This document shows, one piece after another, positions 49,588-58,022 of a DNA stretch of 64,000 bases. Made by a program: the position numbers and the translations under genes. Each line of letters starts with the position of its first letter. The first letter of the stretch is position 1. Below the pieces are notes generated by a model, which saw only the letters and a list, made by a program, of their open reading frames with translations, did not search any database and had not been told where the DNA came from. Source of the DNA: Streptomyces sp. DI166 (GTDB lineage Bacteria > Actinomycetota > Actinomycetes > Streptomycetales > Streptomycetaceae); the NCBI RefSeq assembly GCF_900091315.1, contig NZ_FLSP01000005.1:97839-161838 (forward strand), read 5' to 3'.

Positions 49588-50160
49588 ATGCCCAACATTC
49601 CCGTGACCACCTGGTCCCTGGAGCAGACGAGCCCCTCCGACCTGCTGCCCGCCGCCGCTCCCGACGACGAGGTGCGGATCGTCCGCTCCGAGGTCCCCTC
49701 CCCCGAGTTCAGCCGCTTCCTCTACACCGCCGTCGGCGGTGACATCCGCTGGATCGACCGGCTCGGCTGGAGCCACACCCAGTGGCAGGAGCACCTGGAG
49801 CGCCCCGGGGCGGAGACCTGGGTCGCCTACGACCGGGGCACACCGGCCGGGTACGTGGAGCTGAACCCGCAGGACGACGGAGTCGTGGAGATCGAGTACT
49901 TCGGGCTGCTCCCCGCCTTCCGCGGCCGCCGCATCGGCGGCCACCTGCTCTCCTACGGCGCCGCCCGCGCCTGGGACCTCGCGGAGCGCTGGCCCGAGCG
50001 GCCGCCGACGAAGCGGGTGTGGCTGCACACCTGCAGCCTGGACGGCGAGCACGCGATGGCCAACTACCAGCGCCGGGGCTTCAAGCTGTTCGACACCAAG
50101 GTCGAGGAACAGCCGGAGGTGGCCACTCCGGGGCCCTGGCCGGGGGCCTACCCCGTCTGA
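49588..50160 (+). CDS. GNAT-family N-acetyltransferase
   Basis: 190 residues, ATG 49588. Seen: acetyl-CoA binding motif YFGLLPAFRGRRIGGHLLSYGAARAWD and C-terminal HTCSLDGEHAMANYQRRGFKLFDTKVEEQ, which resembles the end of single-domain GNAT enzymes acting on small molecules. Substrate unknown. Cytoplasmic, although the gene just upstream encodes a secreted protein. A strong terminator follows. Confidence 0.9.
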   Translation: MPNIPVTTWSLEQTSPSDLLPAAAPDDEVRIVRSEVPSPEFSRFLYTAVGGDIRWIDRLGWSHTQWQEHLERPGAETWVAYDRGTPAGYVELNPQDDGVVEIEYFGLLPAFRGRRIGGHLLSYGAARAWDLAERWPERPPTKRVWLHTCSLDGEHAMANYQRRGFKLFDTKVEEQPEVATPGPWPGAYPV

Positions 50161-50196
50161 CCTGCGTGATGCGGCGCAGCGCCGCTGTGTGACCAA

Positions 50197-50233
50197 GGAC
50201 ACCCCTGTCTCGCTCTGCGGGACAGGGGTGTCC
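50197..50233 (+). terminator. Terminator between the GNAT gene and the sulfur operon
   Basis: Perfect 13-bp arms GGACACCCCTGTC (50197-50209) and GACAGGGGTGTCC (50221-50233), loop of 11. It isolates the sulfur operon from upstream transcription. A smaller palindrome CTGGAC-TGT-GTCCAG (50249-50263) follows in the promoter region of the sulfur operon. Confidence 0.75.
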
Positions 50234-50285
50234 GCATGATGGACGAAGCTGGACTGTGTCCAGATCGCCGTGACACGCTTCCGTC

Positions 50286-50369
50286 ATGCCTGGAACTGGA
50301 ATTGCCTTGGTGAGTCGGCGGCACGTCGACCTCGGCCGCATGTCCAGCGCCATCTGTCCGGCGCGCTGA
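50286..50369 (+). CDS. Cysteine-operon leader peptide (27 residues)
   Basis: ATG 50286 to TGA 50367-50369, with the conserved core SRRHVDLGRMSSAIC followed by PAR. I recognise this wording from short putative leader peptides found in front of sulfur-assimilation and other metabolic genes in Streptomyces. Initiation could also be at the in-frame GTG eight codons in, just before SRRH. The single Cys codon (TGT) near the end is what would stall ribosomes when charged tRNA-Cys is scarce. It lies 130 bp upstream of sirA, downstream of a terminator, and is the natural candidate for cysteine-responsive attenuation of the operon (inference). Confidence 0.75.
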   Translation: MPGTGIALVSRRHVDLGRMSSAICPAR

Positions 50370-50499
50370 GAGTACTCCAGCACCGCCCGGATCTTTCCTT
50401 TTCGCCTGCTTTCCCGCGCAATGATGCGCACGACTGCCCGTGCGCGCTTCCGCGCAGGTCAGAGACGCTTTCCCGCCTGTCCCGAAGGACGTACCAACC

Positions 50500-52197
50500 A
50501 TGGCCGCCACCCCTGCAAACCCTGCCGCCGCGACCCCGCGCCGCAAGGCGAGCCGTCACCGCGGCGAGGGCCAGTGGGCCGCGGGGCACTTCACCCCGCT
50601 GAACGGCAACGAGCAGTTCAAGAAGGACGACGACGGTCTCAATGTGCGGACACGCATTGAGACGATCTACTCCAAGCGCGGCTTCGACTCCATCGACCCC
50701 AACGACCTGCGCGGACGTATGCGCTGGTGGGGTCTGTACACCCAGCGCCGCCAGGGCATCGACGGCGGCAAGACCGCCGTACTGGAGCCGGAGGAGCTGG
50801 ACGACGAGTACTTCATGCTCCGCGTGCGCATCGACGGCGGCCGGCTGACCACCCAGCAGCTGCGCGTCATCGGTGAGATCTCGCAGGAGTTCGCGCGCGG
50901 CACCGCGGACATCACCGACCGGCAGAACGTGCAGTACCACTGGATCCGGATCGAGGACGTGCCCGAGATCTGGGAGCGCCTGGAGGCGGTGGGCCTGTCC
51001 ACCACCGAGGCGTGCGGTGACACGCCCCGTGTGATCATCGGCTCGCCGGTCGCGGGTATCGCCGCGGACGAGATCATCGACGGCACCTCCGCCATCGACG
51101 AGATCCACAGCCGCTACATCGGCAGCAAGGAGTTCTCCAACCTGCCGCGCAAGTTCAAGACGGCGATCTCCGGCTCCCCGCTGCTGGACGTGGCGCACGA
51201 GATCAACGACGTGGCCTTCGTCGGTGTCGTCCACCCCGAGCACGGCCCCGGCTTCGACCTGTGGGTCGGCGGCGGACTGTCCACCAACCCCAAGATCGGT
51301 GTCCGGCTCGGCGCCTGGGTGCCGCTGGACGAGGTCCCGGACGTGTGGGCCGGTGTCATCGGCATCTTCCGTGACTACGGCTACCGGCGGCTGCGCACCC
51401 GCGCCCGCCTGAAGTTCCTGGTCGCCGACTGGGGCGCGGAGAAGTTCCGGCGGACGCTCGAAGACGAGTACCTCAAGCGTCCGCTCCTCGACGGCCCCGC
51501 CCCCGCCGAGCCCGTCGCCCGCTGGCGCGACCACGTCGGGGTGCACCGGCAGAACGACGGCCGCTTCTACGTCGGGTTCGCCCCGCGCGTGGGCCGCGTG
51601 GACGGCGCCACCCTGACGAAGATCGCCGCGCTGGCCGAGGCGCACGGCTCGAACCGGGTGCGCACCACCGTCGAGCAGAAGATGATCATCCTCGATGTCG
51701 AGGAGACGCAGGTCGAGTCGCTGGTCGAGGCCCTGGAGGCGCTGGATCTGACCGCCAAGCCGTCCCCGTTCCGGCGCGGCACCATGGCCTGCACCGGCAT
51801 CGAGTTCTGCAAGCTCGCCATCGTCGAGACCAAGGCGCGCGGTGCCTCGCTGATCGACGAACTGGAGCGCCGCATCCCGGACTTCGACGAGCCGATCACC
51901 ATCAACATCAACGGCTGCCCGAACGCCTGCGCCCGTATCCAGGTGGCGGACATCGGTCTCAAGGGGCAGCTGGTCCTCAACGACAAGGGCGAGCAGGTCG
52001 AGGGCTACCAGGTGCACCTCGGCGGCGCCCTGGGCCTTGAGGCCGGGTTCGGCCGCAAGGTGCGCGGTCTGAAGGTGACGGCCGAGGAACTGCCCGACTA
52101 CGTCGAGCGGGTCCTCAAGCGCTTCCAGGCCGAACGCGAGGACGGCGAGCGGTTCGCCACCTGGGCGGCGCGCGCCTCGGAGGAGGCCCTCTCATGA
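50500..52197 (+). CDS. sirA: Ferredoxin-type sulfite reductase (siroheme, 4Fe-4S)
   Basis: 565 residues, ATG 50500 with GAAGGA upstream. It reduces sulfite to sulfide with six electrons. Seen: two ferredoxin-like half-domains and the siroheme/4Fe-4S cysteines C431-x5-C437 in CTGIEFCK and C473-x3-C477 in NGCPNAC. The length and the N-terminal RMRWWGLYTQRR match actinobacterial SirA/NirA proteins; annotation as nitrite reductase is a common confusion, but the cys context decides for sulfite. The GLYTQ tyrosine and TEACGD cysteine correspond in position to the pair covalently linked in M. tuberculosis NirA. The next gene starts within its stop codon. Confidence 0.95.
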   Translation: MAATPANPAAATPRRKASRHRGEGQWAAGHFTPLNGNEQFKKDDDGLNVRTRIETIYSKRGFDSIDPNDLRGRMRWWGLYTQRRQGIDGGKTAVLEPEELDDEYFMLRVRIDGGRLTTQQLRVIGEISQEFARGTADITDRQNVQYHWIRIEDVPEIWERLEAVGLSTTEACGDTPRVIIGSPVAGIAADEIIDGTSAIDEIHSRYIGSKEFSNLPRKFKTAISGSPLLDVAHEINDVAFVGVVHPEHGPGFDLWVGGGLSTNPKIGVRLGAWVPLDEVPDVWAGVIGIFRDYGYRRLRTRARLKFLVADWGAEKFRRTLEDEYLKRPLLDGPAPAEPVARWRDHVGVHRQNDGRFYVGFAPRVGRVDGATLTKIAALAEAHGSNRVRTTVEQKMIILDVEETQVESLVEALEALDLTAKPSPFRRGTMACTGIEFCKLAIVETKARGASLIDELERRIPDFDEPITININGCPNACARIQVADIGLKGQLVLNDKGEQVEGYQVHLGGALGLEAGFGRKVRGLKVTAEELPDYVERVLKRFQAEREDGERFATWAARASEEALS

Positions 52198-52373
52198 GCG
52201 AGCGGGCCGCCCCCTTCTACTGCCCCTACTGCGGGGACGAGGACCTTCGTCCCGGCGAGCAGGGCCACGGCGCGTGGGAGTGCGCGGCGTGCAACCGGGC
52301 CTTCCAGCTGAAGTTCCTCGGGCTGCTGGCCCGCGGCCTTCAGGCGAACGACGCAGGGGGAGACGGGATATGA
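52194..52373 (+). CDS. Small zinc-ribbon protein within the sulfur operon
   Basis: 59 residues, ATG 52194 overlapping the sirA stop by 4 bp, and its own stop overlaps the cysH start by 4 bp. Seen: FYCPYCGDEDLRPGEQGHG followed by ECAACNRAF, two CxxC pairs forming a rubredoxin-like or zinc-ribbon knuckle, then a short hydrophobic helix LKFLGLLARGLQ. It is translationally coupled to both sulfite reductase and APS/PAPS reductase, so it probably serves one of them, for instance as assembly factor or electron/sulfur carrier (inference). No experimental role is known to me. Confidence 0.85.
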   Translation: MSERAAPFYCPYCGDEDLRPGEQGHGAWECAACNRAFQLKFLGLLARGLQANDAGGDGI

Positions 52374-53080
52374 CGACCGCTCAGGAAGAACGCACCGCCG
52401 AGGATCTCAAGGCGCTCGCCGAGCGGGCGGGCCGCGAGCTGGAGGACGCCTCCGCGCTGGAGATCCTCAAGTGGGCCGCCGACACCTTCGGTTCCCGCTT
52501 CTGCGTCACCTCCTCGATGGAGGACGCGGTCGTCGCCCATCTCGCCTCGCGCGTGCTGCCCGGCGTCGACGTCGTCTTCCTCGACACCGGCTACCACTTC
52601 CCCGAGACCATCGGCACCCGGGACGCGGTGGAGGCGGTGATGGACGTCAACGTCATCACCCTCACCCCGCGCCAGTCGGTCGCCGAGCAGGACGCCGAGT
52701 ACGGGCCGAAGCTGCACGACCGCGACCCCGACCTGTGCTGCAGGCTCCGCAAGGTCCAGCCGCTTGAGGAGGGCCTCACCGGCTACCGGGCGTGGGCGAC
52801 GGGCCTGCGCCGCGACGAGTCCCCGACCCGGGCCAACACCCCCGTGGTCGGCTGGGACGAGAAGCGGCAGAAGGTCAAGATCGCGCCCATCGCCAAGTGG
52901 ACCCAGGAGGACGTGGACGCCTACGTCACCGAGCACGGCGTCCTCACCAACCCGCTGCTGATGGACGGTTACGCCTCCGTCGGCTGCGCCCCCTGCACCC
53001 GGCGGGTGCTGGAGGGCGAGGACGCGCGCGCCGGACGCTGGGCGGGCCGCGCCAAGACCGAGTGCGGGCTGCACCTGTGA
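52370..53080 (+). CDS. cysH: Adenylylsulfate (APS/PAPS) reductase
   Basis: 236 residues, ATG 52370 (ATGA-type overlap). Seen: PP-loop-derived fold with SSMEDAVVAH, FLDTGYHFPETIGTRD, and a 4Fe-4S signature C123-C124 (LCCRLRK) plus C206-x2-C209 (CAPC), then the catalytic C-terminal ECGLHL. The four cluster cysteines mark the assimilatory APS-reductase subtype rather than the cluster-free enterobacterial PAPS reductase. It makes sulfite and AMP (or PAP) with thioredoxin as donor. cysC, which would convert APS to PAPS, lies next in the operon. Confidence 0.94.
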   Translation: MTTAQEERTAEDLKALAERAGRELEDASALEILKWAADTFGSRFCVTSSMEDAVVAHLASRVLPGVDVVFLDTGYHFPETIGTRDAVEAVMDVNVITLTPRQSVAEQDAEYGPKLHDRDPDLCCRLRKVQPLEEGLTGYRAWATGLRRDESPTRANTPVVGWDEKRQKVKIAPIAKWTQEDVDAYVTEHGVLTNPLLMDGYASVGCAPCTRRVLEGEDARAGRWAGRAKTECGLHL

Positions 53081-53115
53081 CCACGACCCCGTTTCCGGAG
53101 AATCAGGAGAACCAC

Positions 53116-53652
53116 GTGACGACCGGAGCCACCGTCTGGCTCACGGGTCTGCCGTCCGCCGGCAAGACCACGATCGCGTACGAGCTGGCCGGCCGGCTGC
53201 GCGAAGAGGGCCACCGTGTCGAGGTGCTCGACGGCGACGAGATCCGCGAGTTCATCTCCGCGGGGCTCGGCTTCAGCCGCGAGGACCGGCACACCAACGT
53301 CCAGCGCATCGGCTTCCTCGCCGACCTGCTCGCCCGTAACGGCGTCAAGGCGCTGGTGCCGGTGATCGCGCCGTACGCCGACAGCCGTGAGGCGGTGCGC
53401 AAGCGCCACCAGGCCAGCGGTGCGCCGTACCTGGAGATCCACGTGGCCACGCCGGTCGAGGTGTGCAGCGAGCGGGACGTGAAGGGCCTGTACGCCAAGC
53501 AGGCGGCGGGTGAGCTGTCCGGGCTGACGGGGGTCGACGACCCGTACGAGGAGCCGGTCTCTCCCGACCTTCGCATCGAGTCCCAGAACCAGACCGTGCA
53601 GGAGTCCGCGGCGGCTGTGTACGCCCTGCTCAGCGAAAGGGGCCTGGCATGA
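53116..53652 (+). CDS. cysC: Adenylylsulfate kinase
   Basis: 178 residues from GTG 53116, chosen over an in-frame GTG at 53077 because AGGAGA lies six bases upstream of it. It phosphorylates APS to PAPS. Seen: P-loop GLPSAGKTT (residues 11-19), VLDGDEIREFISAGLGFSREDR, the lid region, and KGLYAKQAAGELSGLTGVDDPYEEP. Length is that of stand-alone CysC. The stop overlaps the cysD start (ATGA). Confidence 0.95.
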   Translation: MTTGATVWLTGLPSAGKTTIAYELAGRLREEGHRVEVLDGDEIREFISAGLGFSREDRHTNVQRIGFLADLLARNGVKALVPVIAPYADSREAVRKRHQASGAPYLEIHVATPVEVCSERDVKGLYAKQAAGELSGLTGVDDPYEEPVSPDLRIESQNQTVQESAAAVYALLSERGLA

Positions 53653-54587
53653 CGACGACCGTCTCCACCGTCGAGGAGGGCACGCACACGCCGTACGCCC
53701 TCTCCCACTTGGACGCTCTGGAGTCCGAGGCGGTGCACATCTTCCGTGAGGTGGCGGGCGAGTTCGAGCGGCCGGTGATCCTGTTCTCCGGCGGCAAGGA
53801 CTCCATCGTCATGCTGCACCTGGCGCTGAAGGCGTTCGCCCCGGCGGCGGTCCCGTTCTCGCTGCTGCACGTGGACACCGGGCACAACTTCCCCGAGGTC
53901 ATCGAGTACCGCGACCGCGCGGTCGCCAAGCACGGGCTGCGGCTGCATGTCGCCTCCGTGCAGGACTACATCGACCGCGGTGTGCTCAAGGAGCGCCCGG
54001 ACGGCACCCGCAACCCGCTGCAGACGCTGCCGCTGACGGAGAAGATCCAGAGCGAGAAGTTCGACGCGGTATTCGGCGGCGGGCGGCGCGACGAGGAGAA
54101 GGCGCGCGCCAAGGAGCGGGTGTTCTCGCTGCGCGACGAGTTCTCCCAGTGGGACCCTCGCCGTCAGCGGCCCGAGCTGTGGAACCTGTACAACGGCCGG
54201 CACGCACCCGGCGAGCACGTCCGTGTCTTCCCGCTGTCCAACTGGACCGAGCTGGACGTCTGGCAGTACATCGCCCGCGAGGACATCGAACTGCCGCAGA
54301 TCTACTTCGCGCACGAGCGCGAGGTGTTCAAGCGCAGCGGCATGTGGCTGACGGCCGGCGAGTGGGGCGGCCCCAAGGAGGGCGAGACCGTCGAGAAGCG
54401 GCTCGTCCGCTACCGCACGGTCGGCGACATGTCCTGCACCGGCGCCGTCGACTCGGACGCGACCACCCTGGAGGCGGTCATCGCCGAGATCGCGGCCTCC
54501 CGGCTCACCGAGCGGGGCGCGACGCGGGCGGACGACAAGCTGTCCGAGGCCGCGATGGAAGACCGTAAGCGCGAGGGGTACTTCTAA
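53649..54587 (+). CDS. cysD: Sulfate adenylyltransferase subunit 2
   Basis: 312 residues, ATG 53649. Catalytic N-type ATP pyrophosphatase that makes APS from sulfate and ATP together with CysN. Seen: PP-loop FSGGKDSIVMLHLALKAF, HVDTGHNFPEVIEYRD, GGRRDEEKARAKERVFS, and FPLSNWTELDVWQYI. cysN follows 2 bp after the stop. Confidence 0.96.
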   Translation: MTTTVSTVEEGTHTPYALSHLDALESEAVHIFREVAGEFERPVILFSGGKDSIVMLHLALKAFAPAAVPFSLLHVDTGHNFPEVIEYRDRAVAKHGLRLHVASVQDYIDRGVLKERPDGTRNPLQTLPLTEKIQSEKFDAVFGGGRRDEEKARAKERVFSLRDEFSQWDPRRQRPELWNLYNGRHAPGEHVRVFPLSNWTELDVWQYIAREDIELPQIYFAHEREVFKRSGMWLTAGEWGGPKEGETVEKRLVRYRTVGDMSCTGAVDSDATTLEAVIAEIAASRLTERGATRADDKLSEAAMEDRKREGYF

Positions 54588-54589
54588 GC

Positions 54590-55918
54590 ATGAGCACCAC
54601 CACGGAACTCACCGAGACGACCCTTCTGCGGTTCGCCACGGCCGGTTCGGTCGACGACGGCAAGTCCACGCTCGTCGGCCGCCTGCTGCACGACTCCAAG
54701 TCGGTGCTCGCCGACCAGCTTGAGGCCGTCGAGCACGCCTCCCGCAACCGCGGCCAGGAGACCCCCGACCTGGCCCTGCTCACCGACGGCCTGCGCGCCG
54801 AGCGGGAACAGGGCATCACGATCGACGTGGCGTACCGCTACTTCGCCACGCCGAAGCGCCGGTTCATCCTCGCCGATACCCCCGGCCACGTGCAGTACAC
54901 CCGCAACATGGTCACCGGCGCCTCCACCGCCGAGCTGACGGTGATCCTCATCGACGCCCGCAACGGCGTCGTCGAGCAGACCCGCAGGCACGCCGCCGTG
55001 GCCGCGCTGCTGCGCGTCCCGCACGTGGTCCTCGCCGTCAACAAGATGGACCTGGTCGGCTACCAGGAGTCCGTGTTCGCCGCCATCGCCGAGGAGTTCA
55101 CGGCGTACGCGACCGAGCTGGGCGTCCCGGAGGTCACCGCGATCCCGATCTCGGCGCTCGCCGGTGACAACGTGGTGGAGCCGTCCGCGAACATGGACTG
55201 GTACGGCGGTCCCACGGTGCTGGAGCACCTGGAGACGGTGCCGGTCTCGCACGACCTGAGCCACTGCCACGCCCGGCTGCCCGTGCAGTACGTGATCCGG
55301 CCGCAGACCGCCGAGCACCCCGACTACCGCGGCTACGCGGGCCAGATCGCGGCGGGCTCCTTCCACGTCGGCGAGCAGATCACCGTGCTGCCCTCGGGCC
55401 GCTCCACCCGGATCGCCGGTATCGACCTGCTCGGCGAGCCGGTCGACGTCGCCTGGACCACCCAGTCGGTGACCCTCCTGCTGGAGGACGACATCGACAT
55501 CTCGCGCGGCGACCTGATCGTGCCCAGCAAGGACGCCCCGCCGACCACCCAGGACATCGAGGCCACCGTCTGCCACGTCGCCGACGCCCCGCTGACCGTC
55601 GGCCACCGGGTGCTGCTCAAGCACGGCACCCGCACGGTCAAGGCGATCGTGAAGGACATCCCCTCCCGGCTCACGCTGGACGACCTGTCCCTGCACCCGC
55701 ACCCGGGACAGCTCGTCGCCAACGACATCGGCCGGGTGAAGATCCGTACCGCCGAGCCGCTCCCGGTCGACTCCTACGCCGACTCGCGGCGCACGGGTTC
55801 GTTCATCCTGATCGACCCCAGCGACGGCACCACGCTCACCGCCGGCATGGTCGGCGAGTCCTTCGCCTCCCCGGAGCCCGTCAAGGACGACTCCGAGGAC
55901 GACGGCTGGGACTTCTGA
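54590..55918 (+). CDS. cysN: Sulfate adenylyltransferase subunit 1 (GTPase)
   Basis: 442 residues, ATG 54590. EF-Tu-like GTPase subunit that drives sulfate activation by CysD. Seen: P-loop GSVDDGKSTLVGRLL, EQGITIDVAYRYF switch region, DTPGHVQYTRNM, NKMDLV, followed by two beta-barrel domains. There is no CysC fusion, consistent with the separate cysC gene. The acidic tail DDSEDDGWDF ends at the start of a GATGAC tandem repeat. Confidence 0.96.
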   Translation: MSTTTELTETTLLRFATAGSVDDGKSTLVGRLLHDSKSVLADQLEAVEHASRNRGQETPDLALLTDGLRAEREQGITIDVAYRYFATPKRRFILADTPGHVQYTRNMVTGASTAELTVILIDARNGVVEQTRRHAAVAALLRVPHVVLAVNKMDLVGYQESVFAAIAEEFTAYATELGVPEVTAIPISALAGDNVVEPSANMDWYGGPTVLEHLETVPVSHDLSHCHARLPVQYVIRPQTAEHPDYRGYAGQIAAGSFHVGEQITVLPSGRSTRIAGIDLLGEPVDVAWTTQSVTLLLEDDIDISRGDLIVPSKDAPPTTQDIEATVCHVADAPLTVGHRVLLKHGTRTVKAIVKDIPSRLTLDDLSLHPHPGQLVANDIGRVKIRTAEPLPVDSYADSRRTGSFILIDPSDGTTLTAGMVGESFASPEPVKDDSEDDGWDF

Positions 55919-55965
55919 CGATGACGCCGATGACGATGACGATGACGACGACTCCGATGACGCCG
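55917..55965 (+). repeat. GATGAC/GACGCC microsatellite after cysN
   Basis: GATGACGCCGATGACGATGA and similar 6-9 base units run from the cysN stop onward. The spacer 55919-56089 holds no supported gene; an ATG at 55921 opens only 28 low-complexity codons without an RBS. Expansion or indels here could lengthen the CysN tail. Confidence 0.6.
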
Positions 55966-56089
55966 ACCTCGATCCCGATGTGCCGGGCGACGCGATGTCC
56001 GCTGTGATCCCGCACCCGCACAACCGCCGCATCCCCGGCCGCGCTCGATAGGGCGCGCGAGCCGGGCCACCGAGAGGAACCCCTCCCCC

Positions 56090-57196
56090 GTGCCTGCCAT
56101 CCCCGCCGCCCTGCGCCGTGCCCTCGCGGCAGTGGCCCTGCTGCCGCTGCTCGCGCTCGCGGCCGCCTGCGGCTACGGCTCCCAGGCCGTGGAGAACAGC
56201 GAGGGGGCGATCCCGGGTGCGGCGAAGGTCGACGGCCTGGACTCGGTGCGCATCGGCTACTTCGGGAACCTCACCCACGCCACCGCGCTGGTGGGACGGC
56301 ACGAGGGGATCTTCCAGAAGGCGCTCGGCGGTACGACGGCCCAGTTCTCGACGTTCAACGCCGGTCCGTCCGAGATCGAGGCGCTGAACTCGGGGTCCGT
56401 CGACATCGGGTGGATCGGTCCCTCGCCGGCCATCAACGGCTACACCAAGGCGGACGGCACGAACCTGCGGATCGTCTCCGGGTCGGCCTCCGGCGGGGTG
56501 AAGCTGGTGGTGAACCCGGAGAAGATCAAGTCCCTGAAGGACGTGAAGGGCAAGCGGATCGCCACTCCGCAGCTCGGCAACACGCAGGACGTGGCGTTCC
56601 TCAACTGGGTCGCCGAGCAGGGCTGGAAGGTCGACGCGCAGAGCGGCAAGGGCGATGTGTCCGTGGTCCGCTCCGACAACAAGGTCACCCCGAACCTCTA
56701 CCGGTCCGGGTCGATCGACGGGGCGTGGGTGCCCGAGCCGACCGCCTCGAAGCTGGTCGCCGACGGCGCGAAGGTGCTGCTGGACGAGGCGGACCTGTGG
56801 CCGGACAAGAAGTTCGTGATCACCAATGTGATTGTGTCGCAGTCCTTCCTCAAGGAGCACCCGAAGGCCGTGGAGGCCGTCCTGCGGGCCTCCGTCGAGG
56901 CCAACCGGTGGATCAACGCCCACCCGGACCAGGCGAAGGCCGCGGCCAACGCGCAGTTGGCGGCGGACACCGGCAAGCCGCTGCCCGCCGATGTCATCGA
57001 CCGGGCCTGGCCCTCCATCGAGTTCACCGACGACCCGCTGGCCGCCACGCTCGACGCGCAGGCCGACCACGCGGTCGCGGCGGGCCTGCTGGAGAAGCCG
57101 GACCTGACCGGAATCTACGACCTGACCGCACTGAACAGGGTCCTCAGCGCCGAGGGCGAACCCGGGGCCGACGACGCCGGTCTCGGCGTCAAGTGA
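56090..57196 (+). CDS. ssuA: Sulfonate/sulfate-ester ABC transporter substrate-binding lipoprotein
   Basis: 368 residues from GTG 56090 (GAGAGGA upstream). Seen: lipoprotein signal with lipobox ALAAAC, then an NMT1/SsuA-type fold: VRIGYFGNLTHATALVGRHEGIFQKALGG, SGSVDIGWIGPSPAINGY, GKRIATPQLGNTQDVAFLNWV, VPEPTASKLV. Such proteins bind aliphatic sulfonates, taurine or sulfate esters. The position inside the cys operon supports a sulfur-containing substrate over thiamine-precursor or nitrate types. ATPase and permease genes follow. Confidence 0.88.
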   Translation: MPAIPAALRRALAAVALLPLLALAAACGYGSQAVENSEGAIPGAAKVDGLDSVRIGYFGNLTHATALVGRHEGIFQKALGGTTAQFSTFNAGPSEIEALNSGSVDIGWIGPSPAINGYTKADGTNLRIVSGSASGGVKLVVNPEKIKSLKDVKGKRIATPQLGNTQDVAFLNWVAEQGWKVDAQSGKGDVSVVRSDNKVTPNLYRSGSIDGAWVPEPTASKLVADGAKVLLDEADLWPDKKFVITNVIVSQSFLKEHPKAVEAVLRASVEANRWINAHPDQAKAAANAQLAADTGKPLPADVIDRAWPSIEFTDDPLAATLDAQADHAVAAGLLEKPDLTGIYDLTALNRVLSAEGEPGADDAGLGVK

Positions 57197-57233
57197 GCCA
57201 CCAGTCCAGATGAGTTCCCAGGAGGTGACGACC

Positions 57234-58022
57234 ATGGCAACCGCCCTCGCCAAGGCTGTCGACACGGACACGTCCGTGGAGCACGCCGCGCGTATCGAGC
57301 ATGTCTCGAAGTCCTTCGCGGGCCCCGCGGGGCAGCAGCTCGTCCTCGACGACATCTCGCTGGATGTCGCACCGGGCGAGTTCGTCACCCTTCTCGGAGC
57401 CTCGGGCTGCGGCAAGTCCACTCTGCTGAACCTGGTCGCGGGCCTGGACAGGCCCAGCGCGGGCAGCATCAGCACGGACGGGCGTCCGGCGCTGATGTTC
57501 CAGGAGCACGCGCTGTTCCCGTGGCTGACCGCGGGCAAGAACATCGAACTCGCCCTGAAACTGCGGGGCGTGCCGAAGGCGGAGCGGCGCGGGCGGGCCG
57601 AGGAGCTGCTGGAGCTGGTCCGCCTGCACGGCGCGTACGGCAAGCGGGTGCATGAGTTGTCGGGTGGTATGCGCCAGCGGGTGGCGCTGGCCCGTGCTCT
57701 GGCGCAGGACAGCAAGCTGCTGTTGATGGACGAGCCGTTCGCGGCGCTGGATGCGATCACGCGGGATGTGCTGCACGACGAGCTGACGCGGATCTGGCGC
57801 GAGACGGGTCTGTCGGTGCTGTTCGTCACCCACAACGTGCGTGAGGCCGTGCGCCTGGCCCAGCGGGTGGTGCTGCTGTCCTCCCGGCCCGGGCGTATCG
57901 CGCGGGAGTGGACGGTCGGGATCGCCCATCCGCGCCGTATCGAGGACAGTGCGGTCGCCGAGCTGTCCGTCGAGATCACCGAAGAACTGCGTGGGGAGAT
58001 CCGCCGCCATGGCCAGCACTGA
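57234..58022 (+). CDS. ssuB: Sulfonate-type ABC transporter ATP-binding protein
   Basis: 262 residues from ATG 57234, chosen over ATG 57210 because AGGAGG stands eight bases before it. Seen: Walker A GASGCGKST, LMFQEHALFPWLTAGKNIELAL (Q-loop), signature ELSGGMRQRVALARALA, Walker B LLLMDEPFAALDA, H-loop FVTHNVREAV. SsuB/TauB type. Its last 14 bases overlap the permease gene. Confidence 0.93.
   Translation: MATALAKAVDTDTSVEHAARIEHVSKSFAGPAGQQLVLDDISLDVAPGEFVTLLGASGCGKSTLLNLVAGLDRPSAGSISTDGRPALMFQEHALFPWLTAGKNIELALKLRGVPKAERRGRAEELLELVRLHGAYGKRVHELSGGMRQRVALARALAQDSKLLLMDEPFAALDAITRDVLHDELTRIWRETGLSVLFVTHNVREAVRLAQRVVLLSSRPGRIAREWTVGIAHPRRIEDSAVAELSVEITEELRGEIRRHGQH

Noticed and set aside
55921..56007. 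28-codon ORF starting in the GATGAC repeat after cysN
   Set aside because: No ribosome-binding site and low-complexity Met/Thr content; explained by the microsatellite.
54584..57979. 1131-codon open frame on the minus strand across cysN and the ssuA/ssuB genes
   Set aside because: It is the antisense frame of genuine high-GC genes: low complexity, rich in Arg, Gly, Val and His, with no domain. The plus-strand genes have clear catalytic motifs.
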